A stretch of DNA of 64,000 nucleotides from Neobacillus jeddahensis. GTDB lineage: Bacteria > Bacillota > Bacilli > Bacillales > Cytobacillaceae. The notes beneath the pieces were generated by a model. It worked only from the letters and a program-made list of their open reading frames with translations. It had not been told where the DNA came from and ran no database searches. The stretch spans positions 1-64,000 of the forward strand of contig NZ_CCAS010000012.1 in the NCBI RefSeq assembly GCF_000612625.1, in the 5' to 3' direction. A program made the position numbers and the translations under genes. Positions 1-7,812 of this stretch are shown piece after piece (positions within the stretch are counted from its first letter, which is position 1; the number at the start of each line of letters is the position of its first letter).

Positions 1-1
1 A

Positions 2-784
2 ATTAATAGTCCCATTTTATCCTTTTTTCTAATTCTTTTGGGCATTATTACTGTAATCCTTGGATTAAAAGAGATTTCCTCTGAGTATTTAGCAACAATT
101 TTCAAACAAAAAAATGCTGGTGCTTTACTAAAAAAATATAAAAGTAAAAATTTATATTATCAAAATAGATATTTAGTTCAAACAAAATTAGAATGGCTTA
201 ATTTTACTCGAAATATGATTTTTAAAGAACAGGAGTTACTTTTCTTACTATTAATCATACTGACAATTGGAATGAATTATTTATTTGATAAAACAAATTT
301 TTTATTATTCTATTCATTTATTATTCAATTTGGGATTAAAGAAATATTGATCATGTTACCTCTCGTAATGGGAATACATTTTAGGAAAAACAAACAAGCT
401 CTATACAATATCAATGAGGGAAAATATCCATATCTTTTACCTAGAATCTTTTTTACTTATTTATTAAATTGTCTAGCATACTTTGCATTTGTCTTGATCA
501 TTTATTTGTTACTTGGTATGAAGAATGATGGCATGATCAATGTGATGATTTCAATTGCTTTTATAACCACACTCTCTGTTTTAGTTGGGTATTTAATTAA
601 AATTAGTGATGGTAATAGAATATTTGTTATTTTAACATTATTAATTTTGGTAAATACAATTGATTTAGTCATTCAACAAACAATATATAGTCAATTGAAA
701 GTTAATGTAATATACATTTTTCTTACCTTACTTATTTTCTTGATAATTAAGGTCATGTTTATTAGGAGACCTATTTTTAAATGA
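2..784 (+). CDS. Multi-pass membrane protein, ABC-2-permease-like (5' partial)
   Basis: The frame is open from base 2 with no start codon inside the window, so the gene begins upstream; a TTG at 38 is only an internal codon. About 260 residues are visible with roughly seven hydrophobic segments and a basic cytoplasmic stretch (KKYKSKNLYYQNRY) after the first. The segment pattern resembles permease subunits of small ABC exporters, but no signature confirms it. Its stop overlaps the next gene's start (ATGA), so it is translationally coupled to the M50-type protein. A permease beside an M50 protease recalls Bacillus peptide export and immunity loci such as yyd, by analogy only. Composition is markedly AT-rich. 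Confidence 0.6.
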   Translation: MNSPILSFFLILLGIITVILGLKEISSEYLATIFKQKNAGALLKKYKSKNLYYQNRYLVQTKLEWLNFTRNMIFKEQELLFLLLIILTIGMNYLFDKTNFLLFYSFIIQFGIKEILIMLPLVMGIHFRKNKQALYNINEGKYPYLLPRIFFTYLLNCLAYFAFVLIIYLLLGMKNDGMINVMISIAFITTLSVLVGYLIKISDGNRIFVILTLLILVNTIDLVIQQTIYSQLKVNVIYIFLTLLIFLIIKVMFIRRPIFK

Positions 785-1158
785 TCACATTCATTCTTGC
801 CTTACTTATTGTATTTATTGCTCACGAATTGGGACATATTATTTTTATTATGATGTTTAATGTAACAGAAAAAAAGCCCTTTTATTATATTGCATTTAAA
901 ATCAATATGAAATATTTTTTAGTTATACATGAGAAGTTTAATAGCCATTTAAAAAATATTATAGTTGCGATTTCAGGTTCTTTATTTCCAGTCTTTTTAT
1001 CAATAATGTTGATTATAATAAAGAAAAATCAATTTACTAACACATTTCTTTTCCTGTCATTAGCAAATCTATTAATGTTACATCACCGCCTCCCTGATGG
1101 AAAAAGTATTGTTAATATTTTAAAAGAAATGAGTGAAAATAATGGTAACAACATTTAA
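781..1158 (+). CDS. Miniature M50-type (site-2 protease-like) membrane metalloprotease
   Basis: This 125-residue protein is mostly hydrophobic. It carries a zinc-binding HELGH near residues 15-19 and a second motif, LPDGKS, near residues 105-110, matching the HExxH and (N)PDG elements of M50 proteases that act inside the membrane. It is much shorter than typical S2P proteins, close to a minimal catalytic core. Its ATG overlaps the upstream stop and its 3' end overlaps the next gene, so the three genes form a tight operon. It might process or clear a small exported peptide, but no peptide gene is visible here. The family call is good; the substrate is unknown. Confidence 0.7.
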   Translation: MITFILALLIVFIAHELGHIIFIMMFNVTEKKPFYYIAFKINMKYFLVIHEKFNSHLKNIIVAISGSLFPVFLSIMLIIIKKNQFTNTFLFLSLANLLMLHHRLPDGKSIVNILKEMSENNGNNI

Positions 1159-1423
1159 AGTGATTTCAAGTGGAATAAGCTTTGGATTATTATATATGTT
1201 CTTGGTATTTATGAGTCCTCTTTTACTTATGTTTTTAAATTACTCACATATAAATTCAAAACCAACAATATTTGGTTTGCCTTTATATATAATAAAACTC
1301 AATGGACATCAATTTAGTTCCGAAGCCACCTTATTAGGTGTAATTTTATCGATCTTATTAGGTTTGCTATTTTATTTAATTATTCAATTTTGTGTTTCTT
1401 TACTAAAGAAGAAGTATAGATAA
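1133..1423 (+). CDS. Small membrane protein, third gene of the AT-rich operon
   Basis: This hypothetical protein of 96 residues (GTG start) or 93 residues (ATG at 1142) has a hydrophobic hairpin near residues 12-37, a short polar stretch, and a C-terminal transmembrane helix ending in a basic tail (KKKYR). It overlaps the M50-like gene by 26 bases and is probably cotranslated with it. I do not recognise the family. The pairing with a permease and a membrane protease fits an accessory or immunity protein, which is inference. Confidence 0.6.
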   Translation: MKIMVTTFKVISSGISFGLLYMFLVFMSPLLLMFLNYSHINSKPTIFGLPLYIIKLNGHQFSSEATLLGVILSILLGLLFYLIIQFCVSLLKKKYR

Positions 1424-1556
1424 TTCTAGTTTTAAAGGAAACCCATTTTTACTATTTTTATTGCAGTACATTAGTTTGTATTCAACTGGAAAAGGGGAGA
1501 CGATAGTCATCAGGTTGAGGGTGATTTCCAAAAAAGACCATATTTATTGGTGGGAA

Positions 1557-1565
1557 TGATATAAT
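1557..1565 (+). promoter_or_regulatory. Extended -10 promoter for the 1606 gene
   Basis: TGATATAAT is a perfect extended -10 (TGnTATAAT) about 40 bases before the ATG at 1606. No good -35 is evident. The remaining 1424-1605 stretch shows nothing else. Confidence 0.5.
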
Positions 1566-1605
1566 ACTCTAAAAGGAAAAAATTTCCTAGTGTGAGGGAG
1601 ATATC

Positions 1606-1905
1606 ATGAAAAACAAAGAGACTATTACAGAAATCATTTTTAACTCAGATAAGTTCGTTTGGACCAAGAAGGGGCTTAGCATTTTATTTATCCTTCTATT
1701 TTTTATTTTACAGGTATTTGATACACAGAAACTAATAATGGAGGGGGTAATTCAGCTGGTATTAATCATCCTTTTCCTCCATATAATTGGAAAAATCATG
1801 TATTACAATAAAAAGAACCATAAGGAGACAACTCTCACGGACAAAATTTTATTGATTGGCACAGTTATTTTATTGTCCTATAATACATTTTCTCTCTTTA
1901 GCTAA
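1606..1905 (+). CDS. Small membrane protein, unknown function
   Basis: A 99-residue hypothetical protein with three predicted transmembrane segments (near residues 22-40, 46-66 and 82-97) and a basic, Lys-rich loop around residues 66-76. The start is supported by a GAGGGAG ribosome binding site a few bases upstream and by its own promoter. No family recognised. It sits alone between the AT-rich operon and another small membrane protein. Confidence 0.6.
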   Translation: MKNKETITEIIFNSDKFVWTKKGLSILFILLFFILQVFDTQKLIMEGVIQLVLIILFLHIIGKIMYYNKKNHKETTLTDKILLIGTVILLSYNTFSLFS

Positions 1906-2013
1906 AAAGATGATTAACCTTCGAAACTCAGATTAACAGCATCGCACTGGTGGTTACCATGGCAGCTTTTTCTTTCTTTTTCGGATGACTGAACGTTTAC
2001 AAGGGGTGCTATA

Positions 2014-2289
2014 ATGAGGGGTTTTAGTTTTTTTTCTGTTGTATTTGCCGTAATTGGTGTACTTTTATTTTGGTCTTCTTATATTTTTTCAGGAATGTTT
2101 GAGTCACTCATGGCATCAGGATTTGTTTTTTTAATTATGGGCTCGTTATTTTGTTACGTAGCTGTATATAGAAGTGAAAAAGGAAAAGCAAAGTTTCTAT
2201 CAGTCGTGGCGTTATTTTTCTTAAGTTTCATTGTTGTTTGGAGTGACCCTTTTCAAGTTATAAGGTTACTTACTTGGATGAAGAATTAG
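2014..2289 (+). CDS. Small three-helix membrane protein, unknown
   Basis: A 91-residue protein with three hydrophobic segments (about 7-27, 31-51 and 58-77), preceded by a good ribosome binding site (AAGGGG) before ATG at 2014. No recognisable motif. The next gene follows about 70 bases downstream. Confidence 0.6.
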   Translation: MRGFSFFSVVFAVIGVLLFWSSYIFSGMFESLMASGFVFLIMGSLFCYVAVYRSEKGKAKFLSVVALFFLSFIVVWSDPFQVIRLLTWMKN

Positions 2290-2360
2290 GAAGAACTTCA
2301 TCCGAACAAGGTCTTGCTGACCCTGAAAGAATAATATTACTTAATATTGGAGTGGTTCTT

Positions 2361-2894
2361 GTGAGGAAGATTTATCTTATCAGACATTGTGAGGCAGAAG
2401 GACAGCCACCTGAAGCGCAACTAACAGATCGAGGCCGTAAACAAGCATTAGATTTAGCTGAGTTTTTTTTAGCGATTAAAATCGACCGGATTATTTCAAG
2501 TCCCTATAAACGTGCAATTGAATCGATACAGCCACTTGCCAAAAGATTAAATGTTCAAATTGAGATTGATAGCAATTTAACAGAACGTGTACTCAGCACC
2601 ACAAATCTTCCTGATTGGTCTGAAAAACTAAGAGCAACATTTGATGATATTGAACTGAAATTTGAAGGTGGAGAGTCTAGTCGAGAGGCAATGAAACGAA
2701 TAGTTAAAGTGGTAAATGAAGTGTTTAGCAGTAATAATAAAAATACAATTATTGTTACTCATGGGAATTTAATGTCCTTACTTTTAAAGCATTTTAATAA
2801 AGATTTTGGGTTTGATGATTGGAAAAGCCTTCGTAATCCTGACGTATTTCTATTAATAAATGAAAGTAATAAGGTAACTTTTGAACGGGTATAG
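2361..2894 (+). CDS. Histidine phosphatase superfamily protein (phosphoglycerate mutase-like)
   Basis: A phosphohistidine-dependent phosphatase of 177 residues. The protein begins VRKIYLIRHCEAEG, an RHG-type catalytic motif with Cys in place of Gly, and has the second catalytic region as THGNLM near residue 134. The LTDRGRKQA segment after the first motif is also typical. The frame is open upstream to an ATG at 2274, but that overlaps the preceding gene; GTG at 2361 has a GGAGTGG ribosome binding site and puts the family motif at the usual N-terminal position. Substrate unknown; such small cytosolic members dephosphorylate sugars, nucleotides or cofactors. Confidence 0.8.
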   Translation: MRKIYLIRHCEAEGQPPEAQLTDRGRKQALDLAEFFLAIKIDRIISSPYKRAIESIQPLAKRLNVQIEIDSNLTERVLSTTNLPDWSEKLRATFDDIELKFEGGESSREAMKRIVKVVNEVFSSNNKNTIIVTHGNLMSLLLKHFNKDFGFDDWKSLRNPDVFLLINESNKVTFERV

Positions 2895-2986
2895 AGGGGC
2901 GATTGTTCAATTAGGGCAGTCGCTTTACTTGTTTCATTTATTGATTGTAGAAATGAAGACTTTCAGTTACTGTTGTCCCAGACCTC

Positions 2987-3104
2987 ATGGGAGCCAAAGA
3001 TGGCACTGCTTTTAATGCGCATCGAATTTACATCGGGAGTGGCTCTTAGGGAGAAGGATACGATCAGGTACATCATGGAAAAACAGCGTTTTAACCCAAA
3101 TTAA
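2987..3104 (+). pseudogene. Possible frameshifted coding remnant
   Basis: Two adjacent frames read as plausible protein across an apparent one-base shift: MGAKDGTAFNAHRIYIGSG in one, then VALREKDTIRYIMEKQRF in the next, ending at TAA 3104. There is no ribosome binding site and no full-length frame. It looks like the decayed tail of a gene I do not recognise. Confidence 0.3.
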
Positions 3105-3153
3105 AATAATGAAAAATTAAAAAATAATCGCTTACACATAAGGAGATAAAACT

Positions 3154-3606
3154 ATGGAAAAAAACAAATTACTAAGAATGGATAATGTCGGCATCGTTGT
3201 AGAATCCCTTGATGAGGCAATCTCTTTCTTCGAGGAGATCGGCTTGAACCTCGAAGGGCGAGCCACTGTCGAAGGTGAATGGGCTGGTCGCGTAACTGGA
3301 TTGGGTTCTCAGTGCGTAGAGATTGCTACAATGGTTACCCCAGATGGCCACAGCCGACTTGAACTTTCGCGATTTCTCACCCCACCTACTATATCAGATC
3401 ACCGGACTGCTCCCGTAAATGCCCTCGGTTATCTACGCGTCATGTTCACCGTTGAAGACATTGACGAAATGGTATCCAGACTCACTAAATATGGTGCTCA
3501 GCTCGTTGGAGAAGTGGTTCAGTACGAGGACTCGTATCGACTCTGCTACATTCGTGGAACCGAAGGACTTCTAATCGGTTTGGCGGAACAACTCGGTAAC
3601 AAATAA
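3154..3606 (+). CDS. VOC superfamily (glyoxalase/bleomycin resistance-type) protein
   Basis: This 150-residue protein shows two beta-alpha-beta-beta-beta modules: LLRMDNVGIVVESLDEAISFF at the start and a second half around residues 88-145 (YLRVMFTVEDIDEMVSRL ... YIRGTEGLLIGLAEQLG). Potential metal ligands (His and Glu) are in the usual strands. A strong AAGGAGA ribosome binding site supports ATG 3154. The family includes lyases, dioxygenases and drug-binding proteins; the substrate cannot be told. Its G+C is higher than that of the flanking small genes. Confidence 0.8.
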   Translation: MEKNKLLRMDNVGIVVESLDEAISFFEEIGLNLEGRATVEGEWAGRVTGLGSQCVEIATMVTPDGHSRLELSRFLTPPTISDHRTAPVNALGYLRVMFTVEDIDEMVSRLTKYGAQLVGEVVQYEDSYRLCYIRGTEGLLIGLAEQLGNK

Positions 3607-3906
3607 GTAAGTGACGTTTTATAAAAAGCCTTTACTAAAATATGCATTACTGATGTAAAAGTTGAAACAGAAAACATTCGTGAATGCGAAAACGTTATAT
3701 GCCAATCCGTCTTGATTTGAAGAAAATTCTTATTCAATACAAGGGCACATTTCTGCAGCAAGAAATGCGTTCTTCTTAATGAATTGAGCCATTTAATTGA
3801 GTAAATTAGACCTATATTTAAGAAAGCTTTATCCAATTAATTTCGTATTTCAGTAAACACGATTAACTAAGGTATATTGTATTAGATTAAGGGGGAGCAA
3901 ATCAAA

Positions 3907-4161
3907 GTGGCTGTAACTATTATTTTTATTCGAATATTCGCTTTAATTCTTTTTATGGCAGGAATATGGATGGGAAGCACGATTGATTCGTTGTTTGGCG
4001 TAATAACCATTTTAGGAGGTTTGTTATTAGGATTTTCTAGCACCTTTGAAAACAGTATAGTAATGAATAAAAAGTCAAAGGTTTTTCTTTATACATCTTT
4101 TGTATTCCTACTAAGTTTAATGTCATTAGCTTACTTAGCTATGGTTCATTTTTATCTTTAG
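3907..4161 (+). CDS. Small membrane protein, unknown
   Basis: An 84-residue protein with a GTG start preceded by GGGGGAG. Three hydrophobic segments (about 3-22, 31-46 and 60-82) leave almost no soluble part. No family recognised. A 35-residue microprotein gene follows 59 bases downstream and probably shares the terminator at 4367. Confidence 0.55.
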   Translation: MAVTIIFIRIFALILFMAGIWMGSTIDSLFGVITILGGLLLGFSSTFENSIVMNKKSKVFLYTSFVFLLSLMSLAYLAMVHFYL

Positions 4162-4220
4162 TTCTTACAGAAACGGGCGCACTTATTGAATAAGTAACAA
4201 ATATTATAGGTGGTGTTTTT

Positions 4221-4328
4221 TTGAAAAAAGAAGTAAAAAATGATTTAAGTAAAGTTATATCCGTGACTGTTGTAGGTACAATTCTAATATTATTGGTTCC
4301 TGTTCTTTTTTTGTTAGGTTCTCCATAG
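4221..4328 (+). CDS. 35-residue single-helix membrane microprotein
   Basis: TTG start with an AGGTGG ribosome binding site six bases upstream. The product opens with a charged amphipathic segment (LKKEVKNDLSKVIS), continues with one transmembrane helix (VTVVGTILILLVPVLFLLG) and ends SP. The frame is clean and followed by a strong terminator. No homologue assigned. Confidence 0.55.
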   Translation: MKKEVKNDLSKVISVTVVGTILILLVPVLFLLGSP

Positions 4329-4366
4329 ATGTATTCCATTATAGGGGGCAATTGTTGAATATCATT

Positions 4367-4410
4367 AGTCTAATTCTTCGGTAAAAATAGAGAGAAATTA
4401 GACTTTTTTT
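4367..4410 (+). terminator. Rho-independent terminator
   Basis: Nine-base stem AGTCTAATT/AATTAGACT followed by seven T. It closes the 3907-4328 unit. Confidence 0.75.
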
Positions 4411-4603
4411 CTCCTAAAATCCTACGTTACAAATCCACTTTCCTTGATATTGCTTATTTGGTAAACGACTTGGCGATAGATGGTAAATCTCGTGTATTCG
4501 CTGGTAAAAAACATGACAGAAGTGGTACATTCTTATGGCCGTAATTTCTTATATCTTTGGATGATTTTACGGAAGCTACCATCGGCTTCATACTTTGCGA
4601 CAG

Positions 4604-5194
4604 CTAGTTCATCAAGCGATTCTGGCAATCTGATATAAGTTCAGTTGAAAAAAATTCCGAGTAGTTCTCCAAATGATAATCAGCTACATCACTTTGACCT
4701 TGGAAAATGCACGTTGAAATTCCTAATTCCTTTGCGGGTAATAAATCCAATTCTCTGTCCCCAATAACTAAATCGATTCTGTGTTTTGTGTGTAAATGAA
4801 TATAGGCTGATGGATTGGGTTTACGAGGAAAACCGTCGTCTATTGTTACCATGTCAACAAAGTATTTATCCCATCCGTAGTATTTTAAGATGGCTAAAAC
4901 CCCGGACCTATGTTTATGGGTCATGATAACACTTTTATTGGCGAATTTTAAGATTTCTTCTACATGATCAAACGGTTTAACGTCCTTTGGGGATAATTTC
5001 TTTTTTAAATTTTTAATTTCTTCTTCTTGATTGCTGGAAATGTTATAGAAATCAATTGCGTGGGAATAGGAAATTTTTAACTTTTCATAGATTTCCTGAT
5101 TATCCACTTCATTTCCTAAAACCTGAGTGAGTATTTTTGTATAGGCAGGATAAGTATCAAATAATGTTCCATCAAAATCCCATAAAATATTCAA
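4604..5194 (-). CDS. HAD superfamily hydrolase (phosphoglycolate phosphatase-like)
   Basis: HAD-IA phosphatase of 196 residues. Motif I is DFDGTLFD at the N-terminus, motif II is the MTHK segment near residue 90, and motifs III/IV are RKPNP and VIGDRELDLLPAK, with the conserved Lys and Asp present. An ATG at 5215 lies in frame but falls inside the extended -10 promoter at 5214-5222, so the start must be downstream; TTG at 5194 has a clear AAGGGTGG ribosome binding site. The C-terminus (DCQNRLMN) is overlapped by another frame that reads coding-like past the stop, hinting at a late frameshift. Probably a small-molecule phosphatase. Confidence 0.75.
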   Translation of the reverse strand: MNILWDFDGTLFDTYPAYTKILTQVLGNEVDNQEIYEKLKISYSHAIDFYNISSNQEEEIKNLKKKLSPKDVKPFDHVEEILKFANKSVIMTHKHRSGVLAILKYYGWDKYFVDMVTIDDGFPRKPNPSAYIHLHTKHRIDLVIGDRELDLLPAKELGISTCIFQGQSDVADYHLENYSEFFSTELISDCQNRLMN

Positions 5195-5213
5195 AGAAAC
5201 CACCCTTTTTATC

Positions 5214-5222
5214 ATTATATCA
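5214..5222 (-). promoter_or_regulatory. Extended -10 promoter of the HAD gene
   Basis: On the minus strand the sequence reads TGATATAAT, a perfect extended -10, about 20 bases before the TTG start at 5194. It rules out the ATG at 5215 as the start. Confidence 0.5.
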
Positions 5223-5347
5223 GTATAAATTCGTTAGGATAACGGAAAATTCCTTCTCCTGTTAACAAATTGAAGTTCCATTTTCAGTGGAATTGAAATA
5301 ATGCCTCTATATTGCTGGGGACTTATTTCCATTTTAAAATACAAACC

Positions 5348-5376
5348 TTGACCTTTTATTATCCATAATCTAGAAT
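5348..5376 (+). promoter_or_regulatory. Sigma-A-type promoter of the trpS T-box transcript
   Basis: TTGACC and TAGAAT are separated by 17 bases. Transcription would start about 10 bases before the T-box leader. Confidence 0.65.
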
Positions 5377-5385
5377 AAATGTAAT

Positions 5386-5658
5386 AATTAGAAGAGCGAT
5401 GAAGAAGAATAGTAAATGTTAGGAGCGCTGCAGAGAGCTGATGGTTGGTGAGAATCAGTGCGGGATGAATGTTGAATGGGCTTCTGAGCTACTAGACTGA
5501 AATAAGTAGTAGGTCTAGCGGAGGGTCTTACCGTTAAAAGAGACGAAGTATCGAAACACATTTACTGTTTTTGTACGGATAGTGCGTTTACTTATGTGAA
5601 CGAATGAAGGTGGCACCACGGGTTACTCGTCCTTATTTTTTGGATGAGTAGCCCTTTT
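5386..5658 (+). promoter_or_regulatory. T-box riboswitch (tRNA-Trp-sensing leader)
   Basis: The leader carries the conserved T-box element AGGTGGCACCACGGG at 5608-5622 (the part that pairs with the tRNA acceptor end), followed directly by an intrinsic terminator (GGTTACTCGTCC/GGATGAGTAGCC plus T run, 5621-5657). Upstream is a typical stem I region with AGUA-like and GAUG elements. A TGG at 5477-5479 in the presumed specifier loop (GAATGGGCTTC) matches a tryptophan codon, which agrees with the trpS gene it controls. Uncharged tRNA-Trp would stabilise the antiterminator and switch the gene on. The specifier assignment is inferred from position. Confidence 0.9.
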
Positions 5659-5691
5659 TGTATTTAATTTATATTTTTTCGGGGGTCAATT

Positions 5692-6690
5692 ATGAGAAAA
5701 ACGATTTTAACTGGAATAAAACCTACAGGACAAATACATTTAGGTAATTATATTGGTGCAATAAAGCCAGCCTTGGAGCTAGCTAAGGAACCTGATTATA
5801 AAGCAGCATACTTTGTTGCGGATTATCATGGTCTTACAAGAGTCCATGATGCGGAGGAATTTAGACAATTATCATATGGAATAGCGGCAACATGGTTAGC
5901 GTTGGGGCTTGACCCTGATAAGGTAATCTTTTATAGACAATCTGATGTCCCCGAGATATTTGAATTGAACTGGATCCTTAGCTGTTTTGCATCCAAGGGG
6001 TTAATGAATAGGGCTCATGCCTATAAAGCTATTGTTGATAGCAATAAAAGATCGAATAAAGATAACGATTTTGGTGTTAACATGGGCGTATTTAACTATC
6101 CCATTCTAATGGCTGCTGATATTTTGATGTTTAAAACCGAAGTGGTTCCTGTGGGAAAAGATCAAATACAGCACGTAGAAATTGCTAGGGATATTGCTGA
6201 AAGTTTTAATAATAATTATGGTATGACATTCTTGTTACCCGAATACAAAATACAAGAAGATACCGCTGTACTACCTGGATTAGATGGTCGGAAAATGAGT
6301 AAAAGTTATAATAATACGATCCCACTTTTTGAAGAACCAAAAAAATTACAAAAACTCATTAATAAAATCAAAACTGATTCAATGCCACCAGAGGCACCGA
6401 AGGACCCTGACTCATCAGTCTTATTTATGTTATATAAAGAATTCGCTTCTGATATTGAAGTTAAACAGATGAAAGAGCAATATATAAATGGTATCGGTTG
6501 GGGTGTAGCGAAAAAGGAATTGTTTCATGTAATGAATCGATTTATTGAAGGACCACGGGAGAAATATCATGAACTAATGTCCTCTCCAGAAACAATAGAT
6601 AAAATTTTAAAAGAAGGAGCAGAAAAAGCGAGATCAATAAGTGCTCCATTCTTAAAAGAAATTAAGAATAAAATTGGGTTTTATGTGTAG
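5692..6690 (+). CDS. trpS: Tryptophan--tRNA ligase (TrpRS)
   Basis: Charges tRNA-Trp using ATP. At 332 residues it has normal family length. The class I signatures are TGIKPTGQIHLGNYIGA (HIGH equivalent, residues 6-22) and GRKMSKS near residue 201. The sequence differs clearly from the housekeeping Bacillus type (IFSGIQPSG, VTLGNYIGA) and looks like the second TrpRS lineage; in other bacteria such extra enzymes can tolerate TrpRS inhibitors such as indolmycin. The housekeeping copy is not in this window. T-box control means it is induced when tRNA-Trp is uncharged. Identity is sure; the auxiliary role is inferred. Confidence 0.95.
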   Translation: MRKTILTGIKPTGQIHLGNYIGAIKPALELAKEPDYKAAYFVADYHGLTRVHDAEEFRQLSYGIAATWLALGLDPDKVIFYRQSDVPEIFELNWILSCFASKGLMNRAHAYKAIVDSNKRSNKDNDFGVNMGVFNYPILMAADILMFKTEVVPVGKDQIQHVEIARDIAESFNNNYGMTFLLPEYKIQEDTAVLPGLDGRKMSKSYNNTIPLFEEPKKLQKLINKIKTDSMPPEAPKDPDSSVLFMLYKEFASDIEVKQMKEQYINGIGWGVAKKELFHVMNRFIEGPREKYHELMSSPETIDKILKEGAEKARSISAPFLKEIKNKIGFYV

Positions 6691-6770
6691 AAACTTTGTA
6701 AAATAACAAGATTCAGCTGCCGTATTAGGCCATGACAAACCTTCGTTTTTTGAGGATCTTGATAGTCCCT

Positions 6771-6863
6771 AAAAACAATTTTGGTAGTAGATGTAGAGCC
6801 CATCAATATCTACTTTTCTTTAAAAAACAACCCGGAGTGCGGAAGTAGAACCCGGCTACATCT
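6771..6863. repeat. Inverted-repeat element sharing a 30-bp repeat with 17111-17140
   Basis: TAGTAGATGTA (6786-6796) is mirrored by TACATCTACTA at 6853-6863; the arms extend by GCC/GGC after a short bulge. Bases 6771-6800 are, in reverse complement, the same as 17111-17140 at 26 of 30 positions. The rest of 6691-7207 contains no convincing gene. Confidence 0.5.
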
Positions 6864-7207
6864 ACTATTTCATAAAATTTAATAGAGAGAATGAAGGGAT
6901 TTAAAGAAAAGTAAACAATAAGCACTTGATTGCCTTTTAGGCAACAGGTGTTTTGTTTTTCGTAAGAAATTGAAACTTTGGACGACATTGGACGATGTTC
7001 TACCGAAATTCATAACTTATGATGGTTGAACCAACATGATAGGATGCTAAGGGAGGTTTTTGTTGAAATAAATGGGAAAAAGTTTAGCATAGTAAAGCGA
7101 TTATATAAATGCCCCTATATTCTATATATTACCAAAATGTTATTTCCATATTTTCCAATATACGGTATAGTATGTTACATAGAATAATAGAGTAGGGGTC
7201 TATTTTA

Positions 7208-7765
7208 ATGGAAAAACAACTGAGCCAAGAGCTTCGGAATGAAGAAGCACAACCAATGGAAACGAATATGGAATCAATCATCGCAAACTATGGGGGAAAA
7301 TTGAGGACATTTGCCTTTAGATTTGTTCGGAGCTGGGATCTAGTGGACGATATTATGCAAGAGGTTTATTTAAAAGTTTTTTTAAAGCTAGACACTGTAA
7401 TCAATCAAAATACCTTAAACTCCTGGTTATATACCATTACAGCCAATCAGTGTATGGACTATCTTCGTTTAAAATATGTGAAAGCCACTATACTTACGGA
7501 GAATTTAGAGAGATTGATAATCATAAATGGTGAATCAGTAGAGAATGAAATCATTTGGAAGGCAGACAGGCGCAAACTTCATAAGATTATCTCTGCTCTA
7601 CCAACGCATTATAAAGAACCCCTAATATTATACTATTTTCATAACTTCACCTATAGAGAAATAAGTGAAATTCTAAGGATCAGTATGCAAAATTTAAAAA
7701 CGCGGATTCATAGAGCGAAAAAGATGATTAGAGAAAAATATTTATCCATGATAGAAAACCAATGA
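7208..7765 (+). CDS. ECF-type (group IV) RNA polymerase sigma factor
   Basis: An alternative sigma factor of 185 residues. Region 2 spans about 36-97 (FRFVRSWDLVDDIMQEVYLKVF, then WLYTITANQCMDYLR) and region 4 spans about 128-180 (LPTHYKEPLILYYF, then a helix-turn-helix YREISEILRISMQNLKTRIHRAKK). An AGGGG ribosome binding site precedes ATG 7208. No anti-sigma gene follows: the next stretch is a pseudogene, so either the sigma factor is an orphan or its partner was lost in that deletion. Its regulon cannot be read from this window. Confidence 0.9.
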   Translation: MEKQLSQELRNEEAQPMETNMESIIANYGGKLRTFAFRFVRSWDLVDDIMQEVYLKVFLKLDTVINQNTLNSWLYTITANQCMDYLRLKYVKATILTENLERLIIINGESVENEIIWKADRRKLHKIISALPTHYKEPLILYYFHNFTYREISEILRISMQNLKTRIHRAKKMIREKYLSMIENQ

Positions 7766-7812
7766 ACAGTACTTCTAAAACATTTTCAAAGGAGGAGGGG
7801 GACGTTGCTTAG

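Noticed and set aside
5386-5658. Other riboswitch class for the trpS leader
   Set aside because: The T-box core and specifier TGG make the assignment clear.
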